DNA of 64,000 bases from Streptomyces olivochromogenes (GTDB lineage Bacteria > Actinomycetota > Actinomycetes > Streptomycetales > Streptomycetaceae). A program made the position numbers and the translations under genes. Of this stretch, positions 25,943-34,545 are shown piece after piece (the stretch's first letter is position 1; each line of letters begins with the position of its first letter). The notes beneath the pieces are model-generated. The model had not been told where the DNA came from and did not search any database. It was given only the letters and a program-made list of their open reading frames with translations. The DNA lies in assembly GCF_001514115.1 (NCBI RefSeq), contig NZ_KQ948475.1, forward strand, positions 1 to 64,000, read 5' to 3'.

Positions 25943-26419
25943 TCAGGTGTCGTACTGGCCGTCCCACGGCTCCGCGAACGCGAGACGGTCCGGGTACAGC
26001 TCGGCCCAGGCCTCCTCCTCGTCCTCCCTGATCACCAGGCCGAACAGGACGCCGTCGACGGTGCGTTGGAAGGGGCGGATCGCGATGTCCGTGTAGGAGC
26101 GGCGGGGCAGGCTCCGCAGGAGTTTCGCCAGATGGGCCCTGGCCCGGGAGAGCACCGAGTCCGGTCCGTCCGGCGCCAGTTGCTGTTCGGCCCAGGTGCC
26201 CGCGCACCAGATCTCCGAGTCGCGGTAGCGGCCCTCGGCGTCGAAGGTGTGCAGCACCGTGTAGAGGCGTTTGTGCTGTTCCCAGCCATCGTCGGGACGG
26301 TAGCCCTCGGGGAAGGCGTAGGTGATCGACGCCAGGAACTGGCCGTCCGCGTAGCGACCGATGCTCTCGGTGCGGGACTTCGGCTCGTAGGCGATCGGGA
26401 TGACCGGAGGGACTGCCAT
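25943..26419 (-). CDS. conserved hypothetical protein
   Basis: 158 residues, soluble, rich in Trp, Tyr and Glu, with no signal peptide. The pattern (a strand pair around YADGQFLASITYAF, a helix SVLSRARAHLAKLLRSL, and an acidic FGLVIREDEEEAWAELYPDRLAF end) suggests one alpha/beta domain. I do not recognise the family. The ATG at 26419 has only a weak ribosome site. Its stop lies 115 bp before the FG-GAP gene start, with the same orientation, so a separate promoter is likely for that gene. Confidence 0.7.
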   Translation of the reverse strand: MAVPPVIPIAYEPKSRTESIGRYADGQFLASITYAFPEGYRPDDGWEQHKRLYTVLHTFDAEGRYRDSEIWCAGTWAEQQLAPDGPDSVLSRARAHLAKLLRSLPRRSYTDIAIRPFQRTVDGVLFGLVIREDEEEAWAELYPDRLAFAEPWDGQYDT

Positions 26420-26504
26420 GGCGAAACCATACGGGTGGTCAAGAGCATGTCACCAGCGGGGTCGGTTTCCGGCCGAGGAGTGAGACGCAGGACGGGAAAA
26501 GAGA

Positions 26505-26535
26505 GGGGCCCGGCACCTCTTCGGTGCCGGGCCCC
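26505..26535 (-). terminator. terminator of metG
   Basis: A perfect 13-bp stem (26505-26517 with 26523-26535) with loop TCTTC lies 15 bp past the metG stop codon. Confidence 0.85.
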
Positions 26536-26549
26536 GCGCTACGCCGTCA

Positions 26550-28274
26550 CTACTCCGGTGCGCCGCCGAAGCGCTCCTTGTACGACTCCAGGTCCTCGTC
26601 CGTGATCTTGGCGAACAGGACCGGGGGAACCGTGAAGGGGGTGCCCGCGGGGACGGAGGACAGGGACCTCGCCTCGTCCGCCGACACCCACACCGCCGTG
26701 TCGTCCGTCAGCGCGAACGCCGAGCGCATCGCGCGGGAGGACGCGGGGATGAAGGGCTCCGAGACCACCGAGTAGAGGTGGATCAGGTTCATCGCCGTGC
26801 GCAGCGTCAGGGCCGCGCCGTCGGGGTCGGTCTTGATCTCCAGCCAGGGGGCCTTCTCCTCCAGGTAGGAGTTGCCCGCCGACCACAGGGCGCGCAGCGC
26901 CGCCGCGGCCTTGCGGAACTGGAGGGCCTCCATCTGGGTCTCGTACTCGGCCAGCAGGCCCGCGATCTCCTCGCCGAGCTTCGCCTCCGCCTCGCCCGCC
27001 TCGGTGCCCGCCGGGACCTCCTCGCCGAAGCGCTTCTTGGAGAAGGACAGGACGCGGTTGACGAAGTTGCCGAGGGTGTCGGCCAGGTCCTTGTTCACCG
27101 TGGCGGTGAAGTGCTCCCAGGTGAAGGACGAGTCGTCCGACTCGGGGGCGTTGGCGATCAGGAAGTAGCGCCAGTAGTCCGCGGGCAGGATGTCCAGCGC
27201 GTGGTCGGTGAAGACACCGCGCTTCTGGGACGTGGAGAACTTCCCGCCGTAGTACGTCAGCCAGTTGAAGGCCTTGACGTAGTCGACCTTCTTCCACGGC
27301 TCGCGCACGCCCAGCTCGGTGGCCGGGAACATGACGGTGTGGAAGGGGACGTTGTCCTTGGCCATGAACTCCGTGTAGCGGACCGGGTTCTCACCGGTGT
27401 CCGCCTCGTACCACCAGGACTTCCAGTCGCGGTTCTCCGGGTCCTGGTCTGCCCACTCCTTCGTCGCCCCGATGTACTCGATCGGCGCGTCGAACCAGAC
27501 GTAGAAGACCTTGCCCTCCGCCGCCAGTTCCGGCCAGGTGTCGGCCGGGACCGGGACGCCCCAGTCCAGGTCACGCGTGATCGCGCGGTCGTGCAGGCCC
27601 TCGGTCAGCCACTTGCGGGCGATGGAGGAGGCGAGCTGCGGCCACTCGTGCTCGTGGCGCGCCACCCACTCCGAGACCTCGCTCTGGAGCTTCGACTGGA
27701 GGAGGAAGAGGTGCTTGGTCTCGCGGACCTCAAGATCCGTCGAGCCGGAGATCGCGCTACGCGGGTTGATCAGGTCGGTCGGGTCCAGGACGCGGGTGCA
27801 GTTCTCGCACTGGTCGCCGCGGGCCTTGTCGTAGCCGCAGTGGGGGCAGGTGCCCTCCACATAGCGGTCCGGGAGGAAGCGGGCGTCCGCCGGGGAGTAC
27901 ACCTGGCGGATCGCGCGCTCCTCGATGAAGCCGTTCTCGTTCAGGCGGCGCGCGAAGTGCTGGGTGATCTCGCGGTTCTGCGGGCTGGAGCTGCGGCCGA
28001 AGTAGTCGAAGGACAGCTCGAAGCCGTCGTACACCGCCTTCTGCGCGTCGTGCGCCTGTGCGCAGAACTCGTCGACCGGCAGACCCTGCTCCTTGGCCGC
28101 CAGCTCGGCCGGGGTGCCGTGCTCGTCCGTCGCGCAGATGTAGAGGACGTCGTGGCCGCGCTGGCGGAGGTACCGGGAGTACACGTCCGCCGGGAGCATG
28201 GACCCCACCATGTTGCCCAGGTGCTTGATCCCGTTGATGTACGGAAGGGCGCTGGTGATGAGGTGTCGAGCCAT
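26550..28274 (-). CDS. metG: methionyl-tRNA synthetase
   Basis: A 574-residue class I synthetase. The HIGH-type motif is HLGN near residue 17, the KMSKS-type motif is the variant STSQKRG (about 343-349, in GGKFSTSQKRGVF), and a zinc knuckle CPHC-N10-CENC (about 145-162) is present. The anticodon domain fills about 390-540. The ATG at 28274 follows GGGAG by eight bases; an upstream TTG would add five residues with no support. It lacks the C-terminal tRNA-binding (EMAP-like) extension. It is preceded by a 10-bp direct repeat (GTCGTTACGT twice, about 28290-28310) in its leader and followed by its own terminator. Confidence 0.97.
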   Translation of the reverse strand: MARHLITSALPYINGIKHLGNMVGSMLPADVYSRYLRQRGHDVLYICATDEHGTPAELAAKEQGLPVDEFCAQAHDAQKAVYDGFELSFDYFGRSSSPQNREITQHFARRLNENGFIEERAIRQVYSPADARFLPDRYVEGTCPHCGYDKARGDQCENCTRVLDPTDLINPRSAISGSTDLEVRETKHLFLLQSKLQSEVSEWVARHEHEWPQLASSIARKWLTEGLHDRAITRDLDWGVPVPADTWPELAAEGKVFYVWFDAPIEYIGATKEWADQDPENRDWKSWWYEADTGENPVRYTEFMAKDNVPFHTVMFPATELGVREPWKKVDYVKAFNWLTYYGGKFSTSQKRGVFTDHALDILPADYWRYFLIANAPESDDSSFTWEHFTATVNKDLADTLGNFVNRVLSFSKKRFGEEVPAGTEAGEAEAKLGEEIAGLLAEYETQMEALQFRKAAAALRALWSAGNSYLEEKAPWLEIKTDPDGAALTLRTAMNLIHLYSVVSEPFIPASSRAMRSAFALTDDTAVWVSADEARSLSSVPAGTPFTVPPVLFAKITDEDLESYKERFGGAPE

Positions 28275-28382
28275 CGCGGCTGCTCCCAAGTCGTTACGTG
28301 TCGTTACGTGGGGTGACGATCGTCGGTGCTGGTCGTACCGTCGGTCGTCTTGCGAACCTTGAAATCGTAGCCGACATGGGTG

Positions 28383-28424
28383 GGCCGCCCGTTTCCCTTT
28401 TCAAGGGGTGGGAAACGGGCGGCC
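28383..28424 (-). terminator. terminator of the VWA gene
   Basis: A perfect 15-bp stem (28383-28397 with 28410-28424) lies 21 bp downstream of the VWA gene stop and upstream of metG. Confidence 0.85.
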
Positions 28425-28444
28425 TCGGATGGATCTTGTGGGGC

Positions 28445-30238
28445 TTACGGGCGCCAGTTCTCCAGCACGCCGTCGTAGACCTCCGCGTCGGTCAGCTCGC
28501 GCGGGGTCGGGCCCGCGTGGAAGAAGGCCGTGTTGTCGCTCTTCAGCTTGCGGAGGTAGTCGAAGGCCTTGTTGTCCTGCTCGCCGAACGCGACGAACGA
28601 GAAGAACACGGTGGGGTGGTCCTTCGCCGCGTCCGTGAGGGACTGGGTGGCGGGGGTCTTGGCGTCCGGGGCGCCGTCCGTCTGGAAGATCACCAGGGCC
28701 GGGTCGGTGGTGCCGGACTTCTGGTGGTGCGTGACGACTTCTTCCACCGCGATGTGGTAGCTCGTACGGCCCATGCGGCCGAGGCCGGCGTGGAGGTCGT
28801 CGATCTTGTTCTCGTGCTCGGAGAGGGTGAGCTCGCCGGTGCCGTCCAGTTCGGTGGAGAAGAAGACGACCTGGACCTTGGCCTCGGGGTCGAGGTGGGC
28901 GGCGAGGGCGAGGGCCTGCTCGCCGAGGGCCTGGGCGGAGCCGTCCTTGTAGTACGGGCGCATGGACGCGGAGCGGTCCAGGACGAGGTAGACCTTGGCC
29001 CGGGTGCCGGTGAGGTCCCTCTTCGCGAGGGCCGTTCCCGCTTCCTGGTAGGCGGTGGCGAGGTCGGGGGCGTGGGTCTTCACGTGGGTGAGGGGGGTGG
29101 CGGGGGTGCCGGTGCCGGTCGTTCCGGCCTCGGCTTCGCCTTCGGCCGCGTCTTCTTCCCCGCCCGCACCACCCGTGACGCTCTCGTCGTCGGGTGCGGG
29201 TGGCCCTGCCGGGGGCTGATCGCCGTCGGCGGCCACCGGCTCGTCCGCCGGCACATCCACGGAGTCGGCCGTCGGCTCGTCCGCCGAGGCCGCTACCGGT
29301 TCCGCTACCGGTTCCGCTACCGGTTCCGCTACCGGTTCCGCGACCGGTTCGGTGACCGGTTCCGTGGTCGGTTCGGCGGGGGTGACCTCGGCGGTGACCG
29401 GGGCGGGGGTTTCCTCGGCGACCGGCTCCGAGGGCTCCTCCTCGGCCACGGGCTCGGCGGCCTCTTCGGCCACGGGCTCGGCGGCCTCCGCGGCGACCGG
29501 TTCAGGGGTCTCCTCGACGGCGGGCGCGGGGGCTTCCTCGATGACGGGTTCCGGCTCGGGCTCGGAGACCTCCTCGGCCACGGGCTCGGGAGCCTCTTCG
29601 GCCACGGGCTCGGGCTCGGGGGCGGACACCTCGGGGGTTTCGGCGACCGGCTCCGATTCGACCACGGGCTCCGGCTCGGGCGCGGGCGCCTCGACCTCAG
29701 CCTCGACCTCAGCCTCGACCTCAGCCTCGACCTCAGCCTCGACCTCAGCCTCGACCTCAGCCTCGACCTCAGCCTCGGCCACCGGCTCGGCCTCGGGCTC
29801 CGCCGCGACCTCGGTCTCGACCTCGGCGGCGCTCACCGGTTCGGGATCCGGAGCCGGAGACGGAATCGAAGCGGAAGTAGAAGCGGAAGCGGGAGCGGGA
29901 GTGGAAGCAGAAGCGGAAGCGGCAGTCGGAGTCGGCTCCGTCTCGGCCTTCTCCTCCTCCGTCGCCGTCGCCTTCTCCTCAAGTACCGGCTCCGCCGGCT
30001 TGGGGACCGTGACGTTGTCGAAGGCCGCCGACACCAGCTCGTCCACCACGGACGGCTCCGACGAAGGTGCGGGGATCTTCGGCTCGGCCTCCTGAGCAGG
30101 AGCCGGTGTGGGCTCCGGCTCGGTGGCCGGGGCCGGGACCGTGGGGGCCGTAGCCTCCGTCGGCGAGGTCTCCGCGTCGGCGTCACGCCCCTGGCGTGAG
30201 CGGCCGAACGCGTTCCGCAGGAGAGTGAGAATGCCCAT
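28445..30238 (-). CDS. VWA domain protein (TerF-like) with long acidic repeat region
   Basis: 597 residues. The C-terminal 200 residues form a von Willebrand A domain with a complete MIDAS motif DRSASM near residue 417 and the TerF-like segments KVQVVFFSTELDG, LGRMGRTSY and FVAFGEQDNKAFDYL. The preceding 360 residues are almost entirely Glu, Ala, Pro and Val in short repeats (EVEA and EPVA units), encoded by perfect 12-bp microsatellites (about 29281-29340 and 29692-29780). The VWA resembles those of tellurite-resistance/Ter conflict-associated proteins; no other ter gene is nearby. There is no signal peptide, so it is probably cytosolic with a disordered acidic arm. The start ATG at 30238 is chosen over an upstream one. 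Confidence 0.85.
   Translation of the reverse strand: MGILTLLRNAFGRSRQGRDADAETSPTEATAPTVPAPATEPEPTPAPAQEAEPKIPAPSSEPSVVDELVSAAFDNVTVPKPAEPVLEEKATATEEEKAETEPTPTAASASASTPAPASASTSASIPSPAPDPEPVSAAEVETEVAAEPEAEPVAEAEVEAEVEAEVEAEVEAEVEAEVEAEVEAPAPEPEPVVESEPVAETPEVSAPEPEPVAEEAPEPVAEEVSEPEPEPVIEEAPAPAVEETPEPVAAEAAEPVAEEAAEPVAEEEPSEPVAEETPAPVTAEVTPAEPTTEPVTEPVAEPVAEPVAEPVAEPVAASADEPTADSVDVPADEPVAADGDQPPAGPPAPDDESVTGGAGGEEDAAEGEAEAGTTGTGTPATPLTHVKTHAPDLATAYQEAGTALAKRDLTGTRAKVYLVLDRSASMRPYYKDGSAQALGEQALALAAHLDPEAKVQVVFFSTELDGTGELTLSEHENKIDDLHAGLGRMGRTSYHIAVEEVVTHHQKSGTTDPALVIFQTDGAPDAKTPATQSLTDAAKDHPTVFFSFVAFGEQDNKAFDYLRKLKSDNTAFFHAGPTPRELTDAEVYDGVLENWRP
29281..29780. repeat. 12-bp coding microsatellites inside the VWA gene
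   Basis: TACCGGTTCCGC is repeated four to five times at about 29290-29345 and CCTCGACCTCAG about eight times at about 29692-29780, with degenerate repeats between them. Because the unit is 12 bp, length changes keep frame and only add or remove EPVA or EVEA units. Confidence 0.85.
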
Positions 30239-30389
30239 GTGCGCAACCCTTCGCATGAGTTGAAGCCGTCAATCCCTGGCCAGGACGGACACGTAAGGTT
30301 AGCGGCCGTCTCCGGCGATCTTGGGCAGGGTCGGGTACCGACAGGTAGCGGTGTCAAGAGCGTTATCAAGACCCCTGCGGGAGCGGGAG

Positions 30390-30411
30390 GTTCACACTCT
30401 GTTCACCCGGC
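30390..30411 (+). promoter_or_regulatory. PHO box (PhoP binding site)
   Basis: Two adjacent 11-bp direct repeat units, GTTCACACTCT and GTTCACCCGGC, match the Streptomyces PHO-box unit GTTCACC with the correct 11-bp spacing. The pair lies 70-90 bp upstream of the PhoX-type phosphatase start, and is itself flanked by an 8-bp inverted repeat (30373-30380 and 30411-30418). It predicts PhoR-PhoP activation under phosphate limitation, possibly of the divergent VWA gene too. Confidence 0.8.
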
Positions 30412-30480
30412 CGCAGGGTGCTTGCACCCGCACCCCCCTAGCGTCACGCTCACACCAAGGGTTCGTATGGGGAGAGTAAA

Positions 30481-32565
30481 GTGCGCAGACTGCTGCCGTT
30501 GATCGGAACGCCCGGTTCGCATCCCGGTGGGCGATCCGCCCTGACCTGTCGGTTCCGCTGTGGTGACGCATGCTTCCACGAGGTGCCCAACACCAGCGAC
30601 AACGCGTACGTCGGTGATGTCATCGCCGGTGCGATCGGCCGCCGTTCGATGATGCGGGCCGCGGCCGTCGTCACGGTCGCCACGGCCACGGGTGCGGCGG
30701 TCGTCGGCACCGGCGCCCAGGACGCGCGGGCCGCTCAGGCGGTGGAAGGGGGAGCCGCGGCCCGTACCGGACACACGGTCGACAAGGCCGCGCGCGGGCT
30801 CCGGTTCAGCCCCGTCGCGCCGAACACCGCCGACGCCGTCACCGTCCCCGGTGGATATGGCCAGAATGTCGTCATCCGTTGGGGTGAGCCCATCCTGCGC
30901 GGCGCTCCCGCCTTCGACCCGGAGCACCAGACCGCCAAGGCCCAGGCCGGGCAGTTCGGTTACAACAACGACTTCCTCGCTCTCCTCCCGCTGCCCGGTG
31001 AGCGCGGTCGGCAGCTGCTCGTGGCGAACCACGAGTACACCGACGAGGTGCTGATGTTCCGCGGGTACGACCCCGCGAACCCCACCCGTGAGCAGGTCGA
31101 GGTGGCGTGGGCGGCCCACGGTCTGTCCGCCGTCGTGGTCGAGGAGGACCGCAGGACCGGCAGGCTCACCGCCGTCACCCGGCACGCCCTCAACCGTCGT
31201 GTCACCGCCACCACCGAGTTCCGGCTCACCGGCCCCGCCGCCGGGTCCGACCTGCTCAAGACCTCCGCGGACCCGACCGGCCGCAAGGTGCTCGGCACGC
31301 TCAACAACTGCTCCGGCGGCACCACCCCCTGGGGCACCACGCTGCACGGCGAGGAGAACTTCAACCAGTACTTCGCCAACGCGAGCCGTGACACCGACAA
31401 GCGGTACGGGCTCGGTACGGGCGCGACCGAGCGCAAGTGGGAGCGGTTCGACAAGCGGTTCGACGTGGCGCAGGAGCCCAACGAGTCGCACCGCTTCGGA
31501 TACGTCGTCGAGTTCGACCCGTACGACCCTTCCTCCACGCCCCGCAAGCACACCGCGCTGGGCCGCTTCAAGCACGAGGCCGCGACCGTGCGGCTGACGG
31601 ACGACGGGCGGCCCGTCGTCTACACCGGCGACGACGAGCGTTTCGACTACTTCTACAAGTTCGTCGGCAGCAAGCGGATGCGGCACGGTTCCTCGCGCTC
31701 CGTCCGGGAGCACAACCTCTCCCTCCTCGACGAGGGGACGCTCTACGTGGCCCGGCTGACCGGCGACTCCCCGGCCGCCGAGATCGACGGGAGCGGGAAG
31801 CTTCCGGCGGACGGGGAGTTCGACGGCAGTGGTGAGTGGATTCCGCTGGTCACCGCGACCGCCCGCGGGGCCGTCTCGCACGTGGACGGGATGACGGTCG
31901 AGGAGGTCCTCGTCTTCACGCGGCTCGCCGGTGACAAGGTCGGCGCCACCAAGATGGACCGGCCCGAGGACATCCAGCCCTCCCCGCACACCGGCAAGGT
32001 CTATGTCGTTCTGACCAACAACACCAACCGTGGCAAGGCCGGGTCCGCGGGCGCCGACGAGGCCAATCCGCGCAACGCCAACAAGCACGGGCACATCCTG
32101 GAGCTCACCGAGCGCCGGGGCCGCGCCGAGGCGACCACCTTCGGCTGGTCGCTGTTCCTCGTCGCGGGCGACCCGGCCGACCCCGCGACCTACTTCGCGG
32201 GCTTCCCGAAGGACAAGGTCAGCCCGATCTCCTGCCCGGACAACGTGGCCTTCGACCCGCACGGCAACCTGTGGATCTCCACGGACGGCAACCAGCTCGG
32301 CTCGCACGACGGCCTGCTGGGCGTGGCGACGAAGGGTGAGCGGCGCGGTGAGCTGAAGCAGTTCCTGACGGTGCCGACGGGCGCGGAGACCTGCGGGCCG
32401 ATCATCCAGGACCGGCGGGTACTCGTCGCGGTCCAGCACCCGGGCGAGATCGACGGAGCGTCGGTGGAGAAGCCGGCGAGCAACTGGCCCGACGGACCCG
32501 GGAAGATCGTGCGTCCGGCGGTCGTCTCGGTGTGGCGCGCGGACGGCTGCGACATCGGGGTCTGA
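30481..32565 (+). CDS. PhoX-type alkaline phosphatase family protein (DUF839), Tat-exported
   Basis: 694 residues, the usual length for the family. A long N-region leads to a twin-arginine motif (GRRSMM near 58) and hydrophobic core, indicating Tat export, as expected for cofactor-loaded PhoX enzymes. The domain shows conserved blocks NNCSGGTTPWGTTLHGEENFNQY (about 278-300), RPEDIQPSPHTGKVYVVLTNN and CPDNVAFDPHGNLWISTDGNQ, containing the calcium/iron-binding acidic residues. It should release phosphate from extracellular esters. A PHO box upstream supports phosphate control. From memory, the orthologous S. coelicolor gene near metS is a PhoP-regulated phosphatase. Confidence 0.9.
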   Translation: MRRLLPLIGTPGSHPGGRSALTCRFRCGDACFHEVPNTSDNAYVGDVIAGAIGRRSMMRAAAVVTVATATGAAVVGTGAQDARAAQAVEGGAAARTGHTVDKAARGLRFSPVAPNTADAVTVPGGYGQNVVIRWGEPILRGAPAFDPEHQTAKAQAGQFGYNNDFLALLPLPGERGRQLLVANHEYTDEVLMFRGYDPANPTREQVEVAWAAHGLSAVVVEEDRRTGRLTAVTRHALNRRVTATTEFRLTGPAAGSDLLKTSADPTGRKVLGTLNNCSGGTTPWGTTLHGEENFNQYFANASRDTDKRYGLGTGATERKWERFDKRFDVAQEPNESHRFGYVVEFDPYDPSSTPRKHTALGRFKHEAATVRLTDDGRPVVYTGDDERFDYFYKFVGSKRMRHGSSRSVREHNLSLLDEGTLYVARLTGDSPAAEIDGSGKLPADGEFDGSGEWIPLVTATARGAVSHVDGMTVEEVLVFTRLAGDKVGATKMDRPEDIQPSPHTGKVYVVLTNNTNRGKAGSAGADEANPRNANKHGHILELTERRGRAEATTFGWSLFLVAGDPADPATYFAGFPKDKVSPISCPDNVAFDPHGNLWISTDGNQLGSHDGLLGVATKGERRGELKQFLTVPTGAETCGPIIQDRRVLVAVQHPGEIDGASVEKPASNWPDGPGKIVRPAVVSVWRADGCDIGV

Positions 32566-32595
32566 AGCCGCGGTCGCGAAAGTCGCGTACGGGTC

Positions 32596-33537
32596 TTAGG
32601 GGAGGGCTGGGACGGGGTTGTCCACGCCGCTGTGTTCCAGCCACTCCCGGTAGGCCGGGGACTGCTGTGCCGTCTCCCGGTACGCCTCCGCCAGGTCCGG
32701 ATAGACGCCGTCCAGCTCGGCCTCGGTGCGGGCCGCGAGCAGCAGGCGTACGCCGAGGGGGTCGCCGTACAGCCTGCGGACGACCGACTCGGGGCCGGAC
32801 TGGCGGGTCGGCTGGCAGACGGTGATGACCTCACCGGTCGCCACCAGGGACGCCGTCGTGTGGTAATCGCCGTGCAGGACGCGGGGGTTGAGCCCGGCCG
32901 AGCGCAGCATCCGGTGCACCGCGTCCCACTCGCCGTCGACCGTCGGGTCGATCATCCAGCGGTCCTCGGCCAGGTCGGAGAGGCGTACGACGGAGCGTGC
33001 GGCGGCCGGGTGGTCGTTCGGCAGGGACACGAACTGGGGCTCGCGCTCGACCAGGACGCGCAGCCGCAGCCCGCTGGGGATGCGCAGCGGGCAGCCCTCG
33101 ACCTCGTGCACGAAGGCCACGTCGAGCCGGCCCTCGGCGACCAGGTTGAGCAGGGCGTTCGCGGACACGTCCATCTGGAGGACCGGTTCCTGGCGGCGTT
33201 CGCGCAGTCGGCGCAGCCAGCCCGCGAGGGCACGGCTCGCGGTGGAGCCGATGCGCAGTTGGGGGTCGTCCGCGGCGGCGGCGCGGGCCTCCGCGACCAG
33301 GGACCGCATTTCGGCCACCAGCGGGCGGGCCCGGCCGAGCACGACCCGGCCGAGCGGGGTGGGTCGGCAGCCGGTACGTTCGCGGGTGAACAGCTCCCCG
33401 CCCAGCTCCTGTTCGATCCGCCGCAGCTGGGTGCTCAACGAGGGCTGGGCAACGCCGAGCAGGCGCGCGGCGCGGTGCAGGCTGCCGGTGTCGGCGATGG
33501 CGCACAGCGCGCGGAGATGCCGGACCTCAAGCTCCAT
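32596..33537 (-). CDS. snpR: LysR family transcriptional regulator, probable activator of the protease gene
   Basis: A 313-residue LysR regulator with an N-terminal winged helix (about 1-60, SLHRAARLLGVAQPSLSTQLRRIEQELG) and a periplasmic-binding-protein-like effector domain (about 90-300). It diverges from a snapalysin gene, exactly the arrangement of snpR/mprR and snpA in Streptomyces, where the LysR protein activates the protease. A T-N11-A palindrome in the intergenic region is the probable binding site. The ATG at 33537 begins MELEVRHLRAL, the normal family N-terminus. The effector is unknown. Confidence 0.85.
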   Translation of the reverse strand: MELEVRHLRALCAIADTGSLHRAARLLGVAQPSLSTQLRRIEQELGGELFTRERTGCRPTPLGRVVLGRARPLVAEMRSLVAEARAAAADDPQLRIGSTASRALAGWLRRLRERRQEPVLQMDVSANALLNLVAEGRLDVAFVHEVEGCPLRIPSGLRLRVLVEREPQFVSLPNDHPAAARSVVRLSDLAEDRWMIDPTVDGEWDAVHRMLRSAGLNPRVLHGDYHTTASLVATGEVITVCQPTRQSGPESVVRRLYGDPLGVRLLLAARTEAELDGVYPDLAEAYRETAQQSPAYREWLEHSGVDNPVPALP

Positions 33538-33640
33538 GCCGTCGGAGCCTAAGTCGCGAGCGTGGGTTGCACCAGACGCACAAACCCCTTACAAGGCAGG
33601 CGAGTTGGACGCTCCGGGACGGTGCGGGCAGCTCGCCCCG

Positions 33641-33655
33641 ATAGGGCTGTCCTAT
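33641..33655. promoter_or_regulatory. LysR-type T-N11-A operator
   Basis: ATAGGGCTGTCCTAT is a palindrome with five-base arms and an inner T-N11-A spacing, the classical LysR-box geometry. It lies 82 bp upstream of the snapalysin start and about 104 bp from the LysR start in the shared divergent region. Confidence 0.65.
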
Positions 33656-33736
33656 TGCCGATTGCCATCATCACAGCGGACGCACAGGCATCGACACTCA
33701 CCGATGACGACTTCACCCCCCACACAAGGAGTCATC

Positions 33737-34429
33737 GTGCGACTCTCCCTGCCCATGCTCTCGGCCGCGGTCGGGTTGGGCCTCACGGCCGCCACGTTCG
33801 GCGCGGTTCCGGCCACGGCGGCCCCCACCCCCGCTTCTGCCCCCGCTTCCGCCTCCGCGTCGGCCCCGTACGCCGGCTACTCCGGATCGGCCGCGGAGGC
33901 CAAGGCGAACCAGGCGTTCTTCCAGGCGGTCATCAAGTCCGTCGCCGAGAAGCGCGCCGCGAACCCGAGCAGCGCCGCCGCCGTCACGGTCGTCTACAAC
34001 GCCTCCCGTGCGCCGTCCTTCAGCGCGGAGATAGCCCGCAGCACCCAGATATGGAACAGCGCGGTCTCGAACGTCAAGCTCCAGTCGGGTTCGGCGTCGA
34101 GCGCCGACTTCACCTACCGCGAGGGCAACGACTCGCGTGGCTCCTACGCCTCCACGGACGGCCACGGCGGCGGGTACGTCTTCCTCGACTACGCGCAGAG
34201 CGAGCAGTACGACCCGATCCGCATCACCGCGCACGAGACCGGCCATGTGCTGGGTCTGCCCGACCACTACTCCGGTCCGTGCAGCGAGCTGATGTCGGGC
34301 GGTGGGCCCGGCCCGTCCTGCACCAACGCGATCCCCAACGCGACCGAGCGCTCGCGCGTCAACCAGCTCTGGGCCAACGGTCTCGCACAGGCCCTGGACA
34401 AGGCGCTCAGCAAGAGCAACGCCCGCTGA
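33737..34429 (+). CDS. snpA: snapalysin, secreted small neutral metalloprotease (M7)
   Basis: A 230-residue exported zinc protease. The signal peptide covers about 1-29 (ATAA near the cleavage) and is followed by an Ala/Ser/Pro-rich propeptide-like stretch. The catalytic motif is His166-Glu-Thr-Gly-His170-Val-Leu-Gly-Leu-Pro-Asp176, in which Asp is the third zinc ligand as in other snapalysins, and a Met-turn lies in SELMSGG. Snapalysin prefers tyrosine or phenylalanine at P1'. The GTG at 33737 follows AAGGAG. Its divergent neighbour is the LysR activator, and a terminator lies downstream. Confidence 0.93.
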   Translation: MRLSLPMLSAAVGLGLTAATFGAVPATAAPTPASAPASASASAPYAGYSGSAAEAKANQAFFQAVIKSVAEKRAANPSSAAAVTVVYNASRAPSFSAEIARSTQIWNSAVSNVKLQSGSASSADFTYREGNDSRGSYASTDGHGGGYVFLDYAQSEQYDPIRITAHETGHVLGLPDHYSGPCSELMSGGGPGPSCTNAIPNATERSRVNQLWANGLAQALDKALSKSNAR

Positions 34430-34467
34430 TCACCTAGCCCGTCAACAGCCAGTCCCCACCCCCCACA

Positions 34468-34502
34468 GGTGCGGGCCGTCCCCTGCACGGGCGGCCCGCA
34501 CC
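34468..34502 (+). terminator. terminator of snpA
   Basis: An 11-bp perfect stem (34468-34478 with 34492-34502) and 13-base loop lie about 40 bp past the protease stop, between it and the convergent membrane-protein gene. Confidence 0.75.
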
Positions 34503-34545
34503 CCCTGTTTCCGGGCCGGACGGCGTGGCGGCTGTCTCCGGGCGG

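Noticed and set aside
28275..28382. Riboswitch or T-box leader upstream of metG
   Set aside because: The leader is too short, with no T-box sequence or SAM-type helices that I can find.
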